Made by a program: the position numbers and the translations under genes. A stretch of 56,509 nucleotides of DNA, from assembly GCA_036004365.1 (NCBI GenBank), contig DASYRN010000070.1, positions 1 to 56,509 of the forward strand, given 5' to 3'. Below are positions 16,580 through 25,268 of this stretch, in pieces (the stretch's first letter is position 1; each line of letters starts with the position of its first letter). Below the pieces are notes generated by a model. That model made no database searches. It was given only the letters and a program-made list of their open reading frames with translations, and had not been told where the DNA came from. Source of the DNA: DP-36 sp036004365. Its GTDB lineage: Bacteria; Desulfobacterota; Binatia; UBA9968.

Positions 16580-17476
16580 TCAGGCCGATCGCAGAAATTC
16601 AGTCCCAGGCGTTATAGGAACTGGAAGCGGAGATCGCAGGTGCAAGTCGCGCTGGGGGAACGGAATTTCCACGCCGTTCTGTTGGAACTTTCGCACAATC
16701 GCGCAATTAATATCTGAGCGCGCCTGGACGTGCCTGCGCGGATGTTCGAGCCAAACGCTAAGCCGCATGTTCCATGCTGAGTCCCCAAAGCCCCTATGCA
16801 ACACATCGGGAGCGGGACTCTTAAGGACCTCGGGGTGTTCTTCGGCCACCTCCCTTAAGGAACGCATGACGGTTTCGAGGTCGGATCCGTACGACACGCC
16901 CACGTCGATGTCCAGCAAGACCCGCTGGTCGCCATAAGACCAGTTCTCCAGCTTCGAAGAAACAAAGTCTGAATTCGGTACGATCACGGCAATGTTGTTC
17001 AAGGTGCGGATCGTCGTCGAGCGCATTTTAATTTCGACGACGTCTCCCTCCTGATCCCCTACCATGACTCGGTCCCCAACTTTGATCGGCCGTTCGAGAA
17101 GTAGGATAAGACCGGCAACGAAGTTGGAAGTGATGTTCTGCAATCCAAAGCCGATACCGACGGATAAAAAGCCGAGAATGATCGCCAGGCCGGTGAGATC
17201 AATTCCGATGAACTGAAAAGCCACTACAGCGCCGATGATCATGATGACGTAGTGGCTGATGCGGGTCAGCGTATACTGGATGCCCTCGTCGATCCTCGTT
17301 CGAGAAAAAATCTGCGTCCTCAGCACCCGTTGTAGCAGGCGAGAGGTCACAGCAAAGGCCGCTATGACGATGAGAAACATGAGAATCGAGGAAGGCGTGA
17401 TCGTTGTTTTGTTGATCTCAACGAGTTTAAGGTTCATGAAGTGTTCAATAAACCCGATAACGTCGGATAGATTCAT
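16580..17476 (-). CDS. small-conductance mechanosensitive channel (MscS family)
   Basis: The 298-residue protein has three predicted helices (about 25-45, 68-88, 95-125). The pore helix and beta junction is GFLSVGIGFGLQNITSNF near residues 100-120, followed by LLERPIKVGDRVMV, RTLNNIAVIVPNSDF and a C-terminal alpha/beta vestibule. Length and order are those of E. coli MscS, a heptameric inner-membrane channel opened by membrane tension. ATG 17476 is preceded by AAAGGAGG at good spacing. It is a single gene, divergent from the amphipathic repeat gene. A much larger MscS-type protein is encoded at 4336-6771. Confidence 0.9.
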   Translation of the reverse strand: MNLSDVIGFIEHFMNLKLVEINKTTITPSSILMFLIVIAAFAVTSRLLQRVLRTQIFSRTRIDEGIQYTLTRISHYVIMIIGAVVAFQFIGIDLTGLAIILGFLSVGIGFGLQNITSNFVAGLILLLERPIKVGDRVMVGDQEGDVVEIKMRSTTIRTLNNIAVIVPNSDFVSSKLENWSYGDQRVLLDIDVGVSYGSDLETVMRSLREVAEEHPEVLKSPAPDVLHRGFGDSAWNMRLSVWLEHPRRHVQARSDINCAIVRKFQQNGVEIPFPQRDLHLRSPLPVPITPGTEFLRSA

Positions 17477-17828
17477 GGGTTCATCCTCCTTTTGTTATGA
17501 CTCAGAAGCAGCGGGATTGTACCCTGAGACGCGGAAAAACTGGAAGGAAAACTTCTGGTTGGCAGATGATTCGGGGCTAATCCACTAGGCAAGTCCGACA
17601 CCCAAGCCCTCCTTCACCAAAGGTACTTGACATCCTTTTTGTGAGTGACATGCTTCTTTATGGAGACATCGGATCTATGAGCCCCAGATCTCCTCCACCG
17701 ACAGAGGTCACATGCCAGAATCCACGCTTAGCCATTTACAAAGTTAGTACTCAGCTGACGCGATCATGCTTTCAATTTTGTAAGGTTTCACGTCTTTCTT
17801 TTAATAAAACAAGAGAAAGGAGAGGTCG
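17477..17828. other. divergent intergenic region
   Basis: This 352-base region separates the divergent mscS and amphipathic repeat genes. TTGACA at 17628-17633 is a possible -35 box, but no convincing -10 box follows at 16-18 bases. A 73-codon frame at 17641-17862 overlaps the next gene and lacks a ribosome binding site. Nothing else was recognised. Confidence 0.4.
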
Positions 17829-18737
17829 ATGGAACAGAGAAAGGGAGTTTTTGAATCCGTAAAAGACGGAGTCGTTGGGACGATTAGAGGAACAGGTGAC
17901 GTGGCCAAAGCCGTAGTTGATACCGTAAGCGGAACGCTGTCTCATACTATTAAGGGAACGGGTGCAGTAGGCACGTCATTGATCGAAGCTGTTTCAGATG
18001 TGGGACGCGCTGCGATCCGTGGAGTAGTCGATGTGGGCGGTGATGTGGGGTCGGCTGCGAAGGGAGCGATAGTCGGGGCTCTGCGCGGGACTAAAGAGAC
18101 CAGTGTGGAAGCATTGGATGCCATCACGGCAGCGGCCAGTGGCGTAGTCAAGGGGACGTCGGAGCTGGCCGGCGACATTGGAAAAGCAGCAAAAGGTGCC
18201 ATGCAAGGAGCGATAATCGGTGCAAAGGAAGTCGGGCTGGATGTAACCGAGGCAACTGCTGCGGCGGCAAACGGTGTCCTAAAATCGACCAGTGAAGTTC
18301 TGTCCGGCACCGGCAAGACGGGGGCGGCCTTTATTGAGGCCTCTTCCGGCGTGGTCCGTTCTGCCATTCAGGCCGTCGTTGAGGTTGGCGGCGACGTGGG
18401 TTCGGCTGCCCAGGGAGTGGTTTTGGGAGTTTTACAAGGAACTAAGGTCGGCGGCAAAGAGGCATTGGAGACAATAAGCGCGACTAGCAGTAATGTCGTC
18501 AAAGGAACGTCGGAGGTTGCTGGCGATATCGCAAAAGCGGCGAAAGGCGCGGTGCAAGGTGCGATAGCCGGAGCAAAAGAAATCAGCTTGGATACCACTG
18601 AAGCGGCCTCCGCTGCTGCCAACGGCGCATTAAAGGCGGCTGGAGAAATCAGTTCACAAGCGACGCAACAGGTGCGCAACGCCGTGACAGGAACGATCGA
18701 GGGCGTGAAAGTTGTCTTGAAAGAACCTTTTAAATAG
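17829..18737 (+). CDS. amphipathic Gly/Ala-rich repeat protein
   Basis: I do not recognise a named family. The 302-residue product has almost no aromatic residues and no Cys. It consists of two tandem repeats of 117 residues (from VGGDVGSAAKGAIVGALRGT to VGGDVGSAAQGVVLGVLQGT), each divided into sub-repeats of 44, 44 and 29. Gly, Ala, Lys and Thr recur about every 3-4 residues, giving a long series of amphipathic helices like LEA proteins, phasins or perilipin-type 11-mers. This suggests reversible binding to membrane or storage-granule surfaces (inference). It has no signal peptide and no transmembrane segment. ATG 17829 is preceded by AAAGGAGAGG. The neighbours are osmotic and envelope genes, so a stress role is plausible. 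Confidence 0.75.
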   Translation: MEQRKGVFESVKDGVVGTIRGTGDVAKAVVDTVSGTLSHTIKGTGAVGTSLIEAVSDVGRAAIRGVVDVGGDVGSAAKGAIVGALRGTKETSVEALDAITAAASGVVKGTSELAGDIGKAAKGAMQGAIIGAKEVGLDVTEATAAAANGVLKSTSEVLSGTGKTGAAFIEASSGVVRSAIQAVVEVGGDVGSAAQGVVLGVLQGTKVGGKEALETISATSSNVVKGTSEVAGDIAKAAKGAVQGAIAGAKEISLDTTEAASAAANGALKAAGEISSQATQQVRNAVTGTIEGVKVVLKEPFK

Positions 18738-18934
18738 GGCCTGCTATCACGACGATTAACGTCAGGCGGTGTTGGACGGTAGGAGGTTCTGCCGAAGTGG
18801 CGCTAGGGCGGAGCGGCCAACCAGGGTTTGCGTCTTCTCGAAGTAACGCTTGAAGTGCGGGTCTGCCGGCCTCTAGCGCCGCCTCGTCCCGGTAGATCTC
18901 GTGGAACAAAGGGGAGGGGAGGGTTACTCTATCC

Positions 18935-19498
18935 TCATCTCCCCCTGGCTCGGGCCAACCATGGTTTTAGCTCATCGGCCAACGCAGGCTTTATCTCCAG
19001 GGCCTTATTGAAATCAACCACAGCGAGCTTGTTTTCACGCTTGTCTAGCCGGACTTTTCCCCGGTTGGCGTAAGCATCTGCAACGTCCGAGTTAATTTCT
19101 ATCGCCTTTGTGAAATCCGCGATGGCGAGGTCGAGCCTTCCAATCTTGTGATACGAAACCCCACGATGGTAGTACACAAGATACAAGAGCGAACGTGTTT
19201 CCAGGACTCCGGCATCCACGGCTAACGCGCGCGTGTAATCGCTGACCGCCATTTCATGCACACCTTTGCGTGAGTAGGCCAGCCCTCGATGATAGTAAGC
19301 AAGCGCAGACTTCGGGTTGACCTCGAGCGCCTTATCAAATTCGGCGATGGCCGCATCATATTTGCCTTCTTCCAAATAGCTGTTTCCCCGGCTGTAAGGT
19401 ATCGCGCCATGGATCGTGCATGATCCCACCAAAGGCAGCAGCGCCATGAATGTTAGCAACATCATCCTGTCTATCCGCATTTCGATCAAAGGTTTCAT
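18935..19498 (-). CDS. tetratricopeptide repeat lipoprotein
   Basis: The 187-residue product has a short basic N-terminus, a hydrophobic core and the lipobox LVGSC (Cys27), so it should be a lipid-anchored periplasmic protein. Four TPR units follow, with typical residues: NSYLEEGKYDAAIAEFDKAL, YHRGLAYSRKGVHEMAVSDY, YHRGVSYHKIGRLDLAIADF and ANRGKVRLDKRENKLAVVDF. TPR repeats form a scaffold for protein partners; the partner is unknown. The ATG at 19498 has AGAGGT about seven bases upstream. An excellent sigma-54 promoter lies 28 bases upstream, inside a block shared with the genes at 26505-27113 and 48325-48630. Confidence 0.87.
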   Translation of the reverse strand: MKPLIEMRIDRMMLLTFMALLPLVGSCTIHGAIPYSRGNSYLEEGKYDAAIAEFDKALEVNPKSALAYYHRGLAYSRKGVHEMAVSDYTRALAVDAGVLETRSLLYLVYYHRGVSYHKIGRLDLAIADFTKAIEINSDVADAYANRGKVRLDKRENKLAVVDFNKALEIKPALADELKPWLARARGR

Positions 19499-19525
19499 TG
19501 TTTACCTCTATTAACTTCGACAGGG

Positions 19526-19541
19526 AGCAAGTTCCGTGCCC
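19526..19541 (-). promoter_or_regulatory. sigma-54 promoter of TPR lipoprotein gene
   Basis: On the minus strand the site reads GGGCACGGAACTTGCT: GGCACG, four bases, TTGCT, a near-perfect match to the sigma-54 consensus with the invariant GG and GC ten bases apart. The expected transcript start is near 19515, 17 bases before the ATG. Confidence 0.8.
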
Positions 19542-19640
19542 TGGTTTATAAGTCAATTGAAGCCGAAAAATGGGATAATCTCACATTGTCTAAACGCATA
19601 TTTGGTCGAACCGGGGCATAGACGGGACAATTTTGTGCTC
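19542..19640 (-). promoter_or_regulatory. conserved upstream activating block, copy 1
   Basis: This block aligns with those at 27165-27276 and 48168-48278. In gene orientation it starts with GAGCACAAAATTGTCCC, passes through TCTATGCC and GATTATCCCATTTTTCGGC, and ends AATTGACTTATAAACCA before the promoter. ACAA-AA-TTGT is a near-palindrome about 90 bases from the -24 box, the right place for an enhancer-binding protein site. Confidence 0.65.
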
Positions 19641-19706
19641 GTTACGAGAGACCGTTAGTTTTCGCAAGACGCGAGCCACAGTTCTCCAAACTTGGCGATA
19701 GACCGA

Positions 19707-21089
19707 TTACAATTCAAAGTGGCCGGACAGTTTGACGCTCGCGAGCACTTCCTCGGCGGCGCGTAGGCCGCTCTCCACCGCTCCGTTCATGTAGCCCTGC
19801 CACTTCGTGCTCGTGTGCTCGCCGGCAAAAAACACGCGTCTCCACGGCAGCGCGAGCAAGCCGCGCGCCGAGGGCGGGAAGGAGGAGTCGAAGAACGCGT
19901 ACGCGCCGCGCGCCCAAGGATCGTCCTCCCACGTGACGCTCCGCGAAGCGATCAGGCGTGCGCGGCCGATCCCAAAGAAGCTCAGTTGTTCCACGAGCCG
20001 TTCGGCGCCCCCGGCTGCCAGTATCGCTTTCGTCGTAGCGCTCGCGCTGCCGCCGGCGAGCAAAGTGAGCATGCCGCGCCGCATGCGCTGGTCCTCGCTG
20101 GCGTCCCACACTGCGCCAACGTCGAGGTCGGTCGCGCACGCGCGCGGGCGTCCTGGCCGACGCCAGGAATGACGGTCGAACTGAAGCAGGGTTTTTGTGG
20201 CGCGTCCGTATCGAAGCCGCTCGAATGCGTCGCGCTGTGCATGGGGCAAAGCCGGCGCGAATTCGATCTCGGCCGCAAGCGGCGCTGGGACCGTCACGAC
20301 CACGTAGTCGCCGTCGATCTCCGTCCGCCGTCCGCGGCTGTTCTCGACAGTGGCGTGCACGCCCGTTTCCGTCTGGACGATGCGGCGGACGATCTGGTGG
20401 AATCGAACGGGACCATGCAGCGCGGCCGCCATGCGGTCCGGCAGGCGATCGTTTCCGCCGCGCAGCCGGTACATGGTGCGCTTGGCTGGGTCGCTCCCGG
20501 CAGCGAACTGCTCCACATAAACGAGCAACGAAAGCTCGTCCGGATCGGCGAGGAAGAAGCCGCGCATGCTGGTCGCGGTGGCGCGCAGGTCCGCCGTCGC
20601 GTGAATAGTTGTCCGGCGGCGGCCGACTGTCGGGCGTTGATTTTCAATCTCGTCCAGCCAGTCGGCGACCGAGCGCCCCGCGATCGCGGCGGCGATCGGT
20701 CCTTGCCACTCTTCTCCATTGAGTTTATAGGCGCGAACGAGCGACTTAAGCGCCCGCGCTGTCTGCCGCCATCCGCTCGACGATGAGCGCATGCGACGCC
20801 GCCCATCGTTGCCGAAGCGGTAGTGTGAAAAGCCGGAGCGAAGGATCCGCGCCTCACGGAGGCCAAGCTTCCTGGCGAGTTTTCGGATGGCCTGCTGCTC
20901 GTCGTCGATCAGGTCGCCGCCGGCCTCCGCGTGCATGCGACCGAAGCCGTCCCGCAAGGTCCACACGCGGCCGCCGACGCGGGCGCGTGCCTCGAGGACG
21001 ATGACACCACAGCCACGCCGCTCGAGCTCGCGGGCAGCGGCGAGCCCAGCGAGCCCGGCGCCGACAATCAGCACGGATGGTTTTGGCAA
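19707..21089 (-). CDS. FAD-dependent amine oxidase family protein
   Basis: The 460-residue flavoprotein belongs to the amine oxidase / flavin monoamine oxidase family. Its N-terminal Rossmann site is VGAGLAGLAAARELERRG (8-25), followed by VLEARARVGGRVWT, the family's GG-motif. The C-terminal FAD segment is FFAGEHTSTKWQGYMNGAVE near 425-444. Members oxidise amines, amino acids or polyamines to imines with release of peroxide, or desaturate other substrates. There is no signal peptide. The high GC content, relative to genes on either side, gives long antisense reading frames that I regard as shadows. It lies 50 bases after the tartrate dehydratase gene on the same strand, so co-transcription is possible. 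The substrate is unknown. Confidence 0.86.
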   Translation of the reverse strand: MPKPSVLIVGAGLAGLAAARELERRGCGVIVLEARARVGGRVWTLRDGFGRMHAEAGGDLIDDEQQAIRKLARKLGLREARILRSGFSHYRFGNDGRRRMRSSSSGWRQTARALKSLVRAYKLNGEEWQGPIAAAIAGRSVADWLDEIENQRPTVGRRRTTIHATADLRATATSMRGFFLADPDELSLLVYVEQFAAGSDPAKRTMYRLRGGNDRLPDRMAAALHGPVRFHQIVRRIVQTETGVHATVENSRGRRTEIDGDYVVVTVPAPLAAEIEFAPALPHAQRDAFERLRYGRATKTLLQFDRHSWRRPGRPRACATDLDVGAVWDASEDQRMRRGMLTLLAGGSASATTKAILAAGGAERLVEQLSFFGIGRARLIASRSVTWEDDPWARGAYAFFDSSFPPSARGLLALPWRRVFFAGEHTSTKWQGYMNGAVESGLRAAEEVLASVKLSGHFEL

Positions 21090-21139
21090 GGAGTTATCTC
21101 CTTCGGTGTTGCTGTGGATCGGAGCCAGGACACCCCGCC

Positions 21140-22303
21140 CTATTGCGCCAGCTCGCGCATCACGCGGATCAAGTCGGACTTCCCCTCAAAGCCGATGCCA
21201 GGTAGCTCCGGCATCACAATGTGACCGTTCTCGACCCTCACGCCGTCCGGGAAGCCGCCATAGGGCTGGAACAGGTCGGGATAGCTCTCGTTGCCGCCCA
21301 GGCCGAAGCCAGCTGCGATATTGAGCGACATCTGGTGCCCGCCGTGTGGAATCAGGCGGCGCCAAGACCAGCCCGCCGCCTTTAACACTTCCAGAGTGCG
21401 TTGATATTCGCAGAGGCCATAGGACAATACAGGGTCGAACTGCAGCCAGTCACGATCCGGGCGCATGCCGCCGTAGCGGAGCAGGTTGCGGGCATCCTGG
21501 TGGCTGAACAGATTTTCGCCCGTCGCCATGGGGCCCGGATAGAATTCGGCCAGCGCCGCCTGCAATGCATAATCGAGCGGATCGCCCGGCTCCTCGAACC
21601 AGAAGAGCGGGTACTGGCGCAGCATCTTGGCATAGGCGATGGCAGCCTCGAGGTCGAAGCGGCCGTTCGCGTCCACCGCGAGCTGCGCGTCATGGCCGAT
21701 CTCGGCTAGCACCGCTTCGATACGCCGCTGGTCCTCGCCGATATCGACTCCGCCGATCTTCATCTTCACTAAAGTATAACCGCGGTCGACGTAACTTCGC
21801 ATCTCTGCGCGGAGCGCCTCCAGACCTTTGCCGGGATAATAGTATCCGCCGGCGGCATAGACAAAGACGCGCCGGCCGGCCTCCGCGCCATGGCGCTCCG
21901 CCAGCAGGCGAAATAACGGCTTGCCGGCGATTTTTGCCATTGCGTCCCAGACCGCCATGTCGATCGTGCCCACGGCGACAGAGCGCTCGCCATGCCCACC
22001 CGGCTTCTCGTTAGCCATCATCGTGCTCCAGATCCGGTCGGGGTCGAGATTGTCGCCTGCGCCGTTGAGGAGGCTTTTCGGATCGGCTTCGAGCAGGCGC
22101 GGCGCGAAGCGTTCACGGATGAGCCCGCCCTGCCCGTAGCGGCCGTTTGAATTGAATCCGTAACCCACCACGCGCCGGCCGTCACGCACTACATCGGTGA
22201 CCACGGCAACCAGGCTGATCGTCATCTTGCTGAAGTCGATGTAGGCGTTACGGATCTGCGAGGAGATCGGCTGCGTGATCTCGCGAATATCAACGATGCG
22301 CAT
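21140..22303 (-). CDS. tarD: D-tartrate dehydratase (enolase superfamily)
   Basis: The 387-residue enzyme is recognised from memory as a close relative of Bradyrhizobium japonicum D-tartrate dehydratase, which converts D-tartrate to oxaloacetate. Key residues are in place: the Lys of KMK at 182, metal ligands Asp211, Glu237 and Glu263 (VDANGRF, FEEPGDP, TGENLFS), and His320 in IPHGGHQMS. With the two-residue shorter N-terminus these correspond to Lys184, Asp213, Glu239, Glu265 and His322 of the characterised enzyme. NSNGRYGQGG and the C-terminal GIGFEGKSDL are also retained. It is cytosolic and Mg-dependent. No tartrate transporter or regulator is adjacent; the divergent DMT exporter and downstream amine oxidase are not obviously linked. 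Confidence 0.9.
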   Translation of the reverse strand: MRIVDIREITQPISSQIRNAYIDFSKMTISLVAVVTDVVRDGRRVVGYGFNSNGRYGQGGLIRERFAPRLLEADPKSLLNGAGDNLDPDRIWSTMMANEKPGGHGERSVAVGTIDMAVWDAMAKIAGKPLFRLLAERHGAEAGRRVFVYAAGGYYYPGKGLEALRAEMRSYVDRGYTLVKMKIGGVDIGEDQRRIEAVLAEIGHDAQLAVDANGRFDLEAAIAYAKMLRQYPLFWFEEPGDPLDYALQAALAEFYPGPMATGENLFSHQDARNLLRYGGMRPDRDWLQFDPVLSYGLCEYQRTLEVLKAAGWSWRRLIPHGGHQMSLNIAAGFGLGGNESYPDLFQPYGGFPDGVRVENGHIVMPELPGIGFEGKSDLIRVMRELAQ

Positions 22304-22534
22304 ATTTTATCTCTTCGATTGTCGTGCCGCTAAAAGGACTTGTCAAGATTATTCTCATTTGTCGCGCAGGAAGTGCGAGTTAAGTCTTGAATTGAATTTG
22401 TGCTCACGTGTTGGCAAAAGAAGGCAGGAGTTGTAGGTTTCTGGTTTGCATGCGGCGTGCTTAGACCATAAGCAAAGGTTCCCCTATCTTCGTGTGGGCA
22501 GGTACAGTACCGGGTCGGGAACTGGGGCCGAAGA

Positions 22535-23482
22535 ATGGCTGCTTCAACTGGACGAAGCTTTGTAGTGCACCCGCCCGCTCCACCGTCTTCAGAATACCGA
22601 GCCTCTTCATTCGCCATCTGGTTGGCACTGATCAGTGTCTATCTGATTTGGGGTTCGACCTATCTCGCGATCCGTTACGCCGTCGAGACCACGCCACCCT
22701 TTTTGATGGCCGCAGCGCGCTTCATCATTTCCGGAGGATTCTTGTATATCTTGCGCCGCGCTCGCGGCGACCCGGCCCCACATTGGGTGGAATGGCGCAG
22801 CGCGGCCATCATCGGAGTCTTTCTCTTGGTCGGCGGTAACGGCGGTGTGGTCTGGGCCGAGCAGTTTGTGCCATCGAGTCTTGTGGCACTTCTGGTCGCC
22901 ACTGTTCCCCTATGGATGGTGCTCATGGATTGGCTTCTTCCGAGTGGCCATAGGCCGAGCTTCCGGGCGTCCGCCGGCATTCTCGTCGGCTTCGGTGGTG
23001 TGGCTTTGCTTATCGGGGCCGTCGCGAGTGACGCAGGTGCGTTTCACTTCCTGGGTACGGCGGTGGTAGTTCTTGCCTCTTTTTCGTGGGCCGTGGGCTC
23101 CCTCTTTGGACGGAGCGCCAAGCTTCCAATTTCGCAGCTGCTCGGGACGGGCATGGAGATGCTTTCAGGAGGTATCGTCTTGGTTGTGTTGGCATCCGCG
23201 GTTGGAGAATGGGCTCGATTGGATATCGCTGCTGTTTCAGAGCGCTCGCTCTTTGCCCTGCTTTATCTGATCGTCTTTGGCTCGGGTGGTTTCGCCGCCT
23301 ACGTTTGGCTCTTGCGCGTAGCACCTACACCCCTTGTCGCAACCTATGCGTATGTCAATCCTCTGGTTGCGGTCTTGCTCGGGTACTTCCTCGCCCAGGA
23401 GCCCATGACGCTGCGGACTCTCCTGGCAGCCGCGCTCATCATCGGCTCAGTGGCATTGGTGAGTGCGCGAGAAGCAAGATAG
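22535..23482 (+). CDS. DMT superfamily (EamA) transporter
   Basis: The 315-residue inner-membrane protein has about ten transmembrane helices in two EamA repeats. The first begins IWLALISVYLIWGSTYLAIR near residue 28 and the second near 170. WGSTYLAIRYAVETTPPFLMAAARF and YVNPLVAVLLGYFLAQEP near the C-terminus are typical of the YedA/RhaT-like drug/metabolite exporters. The first 25 residues (Pro/Ser-rich) are atypical, and no ribosome binding site is clear, so a start further in is possible. It is divergent from tarD and convergent with the ThDP enzyme. The substrate is unknown; members export amino acids, nucleosides or other metabolites. Confidence 0.85.
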   Translation: MAASTGRSFVVHPPAPPSSEYRASSFAIWLALISVYLIWGSTYLAIRYAVETTPPFLMAAARFIISGGFLYILRRARGDPAPHWVEWRSAAIIGVFLLVGGNGGVVWAEQFVPSSLVALLVATVPLWMVLMDWLLPSGHRPSFRASAGILVGFGGVALLIGAVASDAGAFHFLGTAVVVLASFSWAVGSLFGRSAKLPISQLLGTGMEMLSGGIVLVVLASAVGEWARLDIAAVSERSLFALLYLIVFGSGGFAAYVWLLRVAPTPLVATYAYVNPLVAVLLGYFLAQEPMTLRTLLAAALIIGSVALVSAREAR

Positions 23483-23517
23483 CGTGCTCGTGTTCGCGAA
23501 TCTACGCTTTAAGCTTA

Positions 23518-24519
23518 CTATCCAGGTAGGTAGTCGCTCAGAACTACGTCGATTACGGCTAACCGTCCAGCCTCGGCATGTTTCAGGGCTTGAGCAATCG
23601 CCGGTTGAATCTCTTTAGGATCTGTCACTTTAACCCCGTAACCTCCATGGATGTCGGCATACAGGCGATAGTCGGGACTAGGCATAATCGGCCCGCCGAG
23701 GTGAAGGCCCGTCTTTTTCGCAGCGCCGTCCGGATAATATCTGAGGAGGCCTCTTTCCATAGAGAGATAGCGCTGATTGTTGAATACGACCACGATGATC
23801 GGCAGTTGATATTCCTGAGCCAACCCTAAACATGACGGCACCGGATTGTAGTGAAAGCCGCCGTCGCCGATGAGTACGAAGACGGGCCGTTCTTCCAAGG
23901 CAAGCTTCGCGCCCAGCGCGTAGCCCAAGCTGACCCCCAACCCTCCAGTCACACGCGCGATATAAGACATCGGCTGCGTGCGGGGGATCATATTCTGAAT
24001 CAAGGTACGATGCACGGTTGTCTCTTCGACGATCACGGCGTTCGACGGAATACCTTCGTTGAGCGCCTGGCAGAGCCAACGTGGATCCACCGGGACATCA
24101 TTTTTATGTTCCGTGGCGTCACGCTGCAGAGCCGCCACCTGCTTGTCATGTTCTTCACGGATGCGACGGAATCGTTCCTCGTAAGCAGTTCGGTTCCCGA
24201 CGAATGCTTCTGATGCCTTGATGTGGCTGAGCAGGCTGGCCAATGTCGCGGCCGGCGATGCAATCAACGCGAGATCTACTTTGTACCCCCAGAAGGGAAG
24301 CCGCGAGTAGGGATATTCATCACCCAGGAAAACGATTTTTGCGTCGGCCTTCGGCCCTTTAGTTATGGGATACCAGGGAGTGACTGCGTCGGCGACCAGC
24401 ACCAAGTCGGCAGACTCGATGCGTCGAGGATCATAAGGAAGGTCAAAGGGTGAGTGCGCGGAAAATTCAGAAACGCAGGCCGGAAGGATTCCATCACCGG
24501 AATCGCCAGCGACTCGCAA
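23518..24519 (-). CDS. C-terminal part of frameshifted ThDP-dependent enzyme
   Basis: This frame supplies the central and pyrimidine-diphosphate domains of an acetolactate-synthase-like thiamine diphosphate enzyme. The ThDP/Mg motif is seen as GDGGFHYNP followed by VVFNNQRYLSMERG, and ADAKIVFLGDEY marks the middle domain. Reading is in the correct frame only from about 24449 (PFDLPYDPRRIESADLVLV). The residues before that, and the apparent ATG at 24519, overlap the N-terminal frame and are not meaningful. It continues the protein begun at 25238; one extra base in the run at 24448-24450 would join the two into about 572 residues, a normal length. The reaction is unknown; carboligase, decarboxylase or oxidase are possible. 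Confidence 0.75.
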   Translation of the reverse strand: MRVAGDSGDGILPACVSEFSAHSPFDLPYDPRRIESADLVLVADAVTPWYPITKGPKADAKIVFLGDEYPYSRLPFWGYKVDLALIASPAATLASLLSHIKASEAFVGNRTAYEERFRRIREEHDKQVAALQRDATEHKNDVPVDPRWLCQALNEGIPSNAVIVEETTVHRTLIQNMIPRTQPMSYIARVTGGLGVSLGYALGAKLALEERPVFVLIGDGGFHYNPVPSCLGLAQEYQLPIIVVVFNNQRYLSMERGLLRYYPDGAAKKTGLHLGGPIMPSPDYRLYADIHGGYGVKVTDPKEIQPAIAQALKHAEAGRLAVIDVVLSDYLPG

Positions 24520-25238
24520 AGCTCGACGAGAAGATTTACGGTCGACGCATCTCGGCCTAGATGCTCGGTCACGAGAACAGGCCGCTCAGCACGTAATAGA
24601 TAATCCGCAGTCTCTTGGATCGCCAATTCGTCAACAGCAAAAGCGCGCGCCACCCGGTTCAGTTTGTTGTTCTCGGGCAGAGAGACTTCGTCCAACATGC
24701 ACTCGAACGGGACGCCGAGCAGCACTGGTCCCGCCGGAGGCTCCAGTGCAATTTGCATCGCCCGTTCCACGCTTGGGACGAGGATCGTCGAGGAAGTGAC
24801 TCGCTCGCTCCATTTGACGCAACGCCGCAGCAGCTCGGCCGGGCCGCCGATGTCGGTAAGGTCATGAATCCACTGGTTCCCCGGGTCCGGCAGCCGCCGC
24901 TCTTCTCCAAAGGCGGAGGTTTCGCCGCAGCAAACAACCATGGGTACCCGCTCTTGATAGGCAGCGCGCAGATACATGGCCGCGTTCAGAGGCCCCGCCG
25001 TAGCGTGCAGCAAGACCGCCTGCGGTTTGCCGGTTACCTTGGTGTAGCCCGATGCCATGGCGACGGCCAGCGCTTCATGACGACAGTTGATATAGCGGGG
25101 CCGATTCTGACCCCGCTCCTGTGCTTCGGCGAGCGCCTCCCATACCGGCGGCCATTCGGTTCCAGGGGAGGAGAAGATGTAATTAACCCCGGCCCGCTCG
25201 AAAATTTTAACCAGCGCCTTGCCACCATGCATTTTCAT
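24363..25238 (-). CDS. N-terminal part of frameshifted ThDP-dependent enzyme
   Basis: This frame encodes the pyrimidine-binding domain of a ThDP-dependent enzyme of the acetolactate synthase / benzoylformate decarboxylase type. FERAGVNYIFSSPGTEWP opens the domain, CRHEALAVAMASGYTKVTG carries the Glu that activates ThDP, and ATAGPLNAAMYLRAAYQERVP follows. After about THPL the translation (TFLMILDASSLPTW...) loses family resemblance, while frame -1 continues properly, so about 28 C-terminal residues are spurious. The ATG at 25238 is 30 bases after the substrate-binding protein gene, on the same strand, so the two probably form one operon in which the binding protein supplies a ligand related to the enzyme's substrate. 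Confidence 0.75.
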   Translation of the reverse strand: MKMHGGKALVKIFERAGVNYIFSSPGTEWPPVWEALAEAQERGQNRPRYINCRHEALAVAMASGYTKVTGKPQAVLLHATAGPLNAAMYLRAAYQERVPMVVCCGETSAFGEERRLPDPGNQWIHDLTDIGGPAELLRRCVKWSERVTSSTILVPSVERAMQIALEPPAGPVLLGVPFECMLDEVSLPENNKLNRVARAFAVDELAIQETADYLLRAERPVLVTEHLGRDASTVNLLVELCESLAIPVMESFRPAFLNFPRTHPLTFLMILDASSLPTWCWSPTQSLPGIP

Positions 25239-25268
25239 CCTTTATCCTTTCGCCTTCATCCTTTCTGA

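Noticed and set aside
17628..17660. TTGACA as promoter of the amphipathic repeat gene
   Set aside because: No acceptable -10 box at 16-18 bases; the gene start is almost 200 bases away.
19815..20786. 323-residue plus-strand frame across the amine oxidase gene
   Set aside because: It is antisense to a gene with clear FAD motifs, its translation is rich in Arg, Ala and His with no motif, and GC-rich DNA readily gives such long shadow frames.
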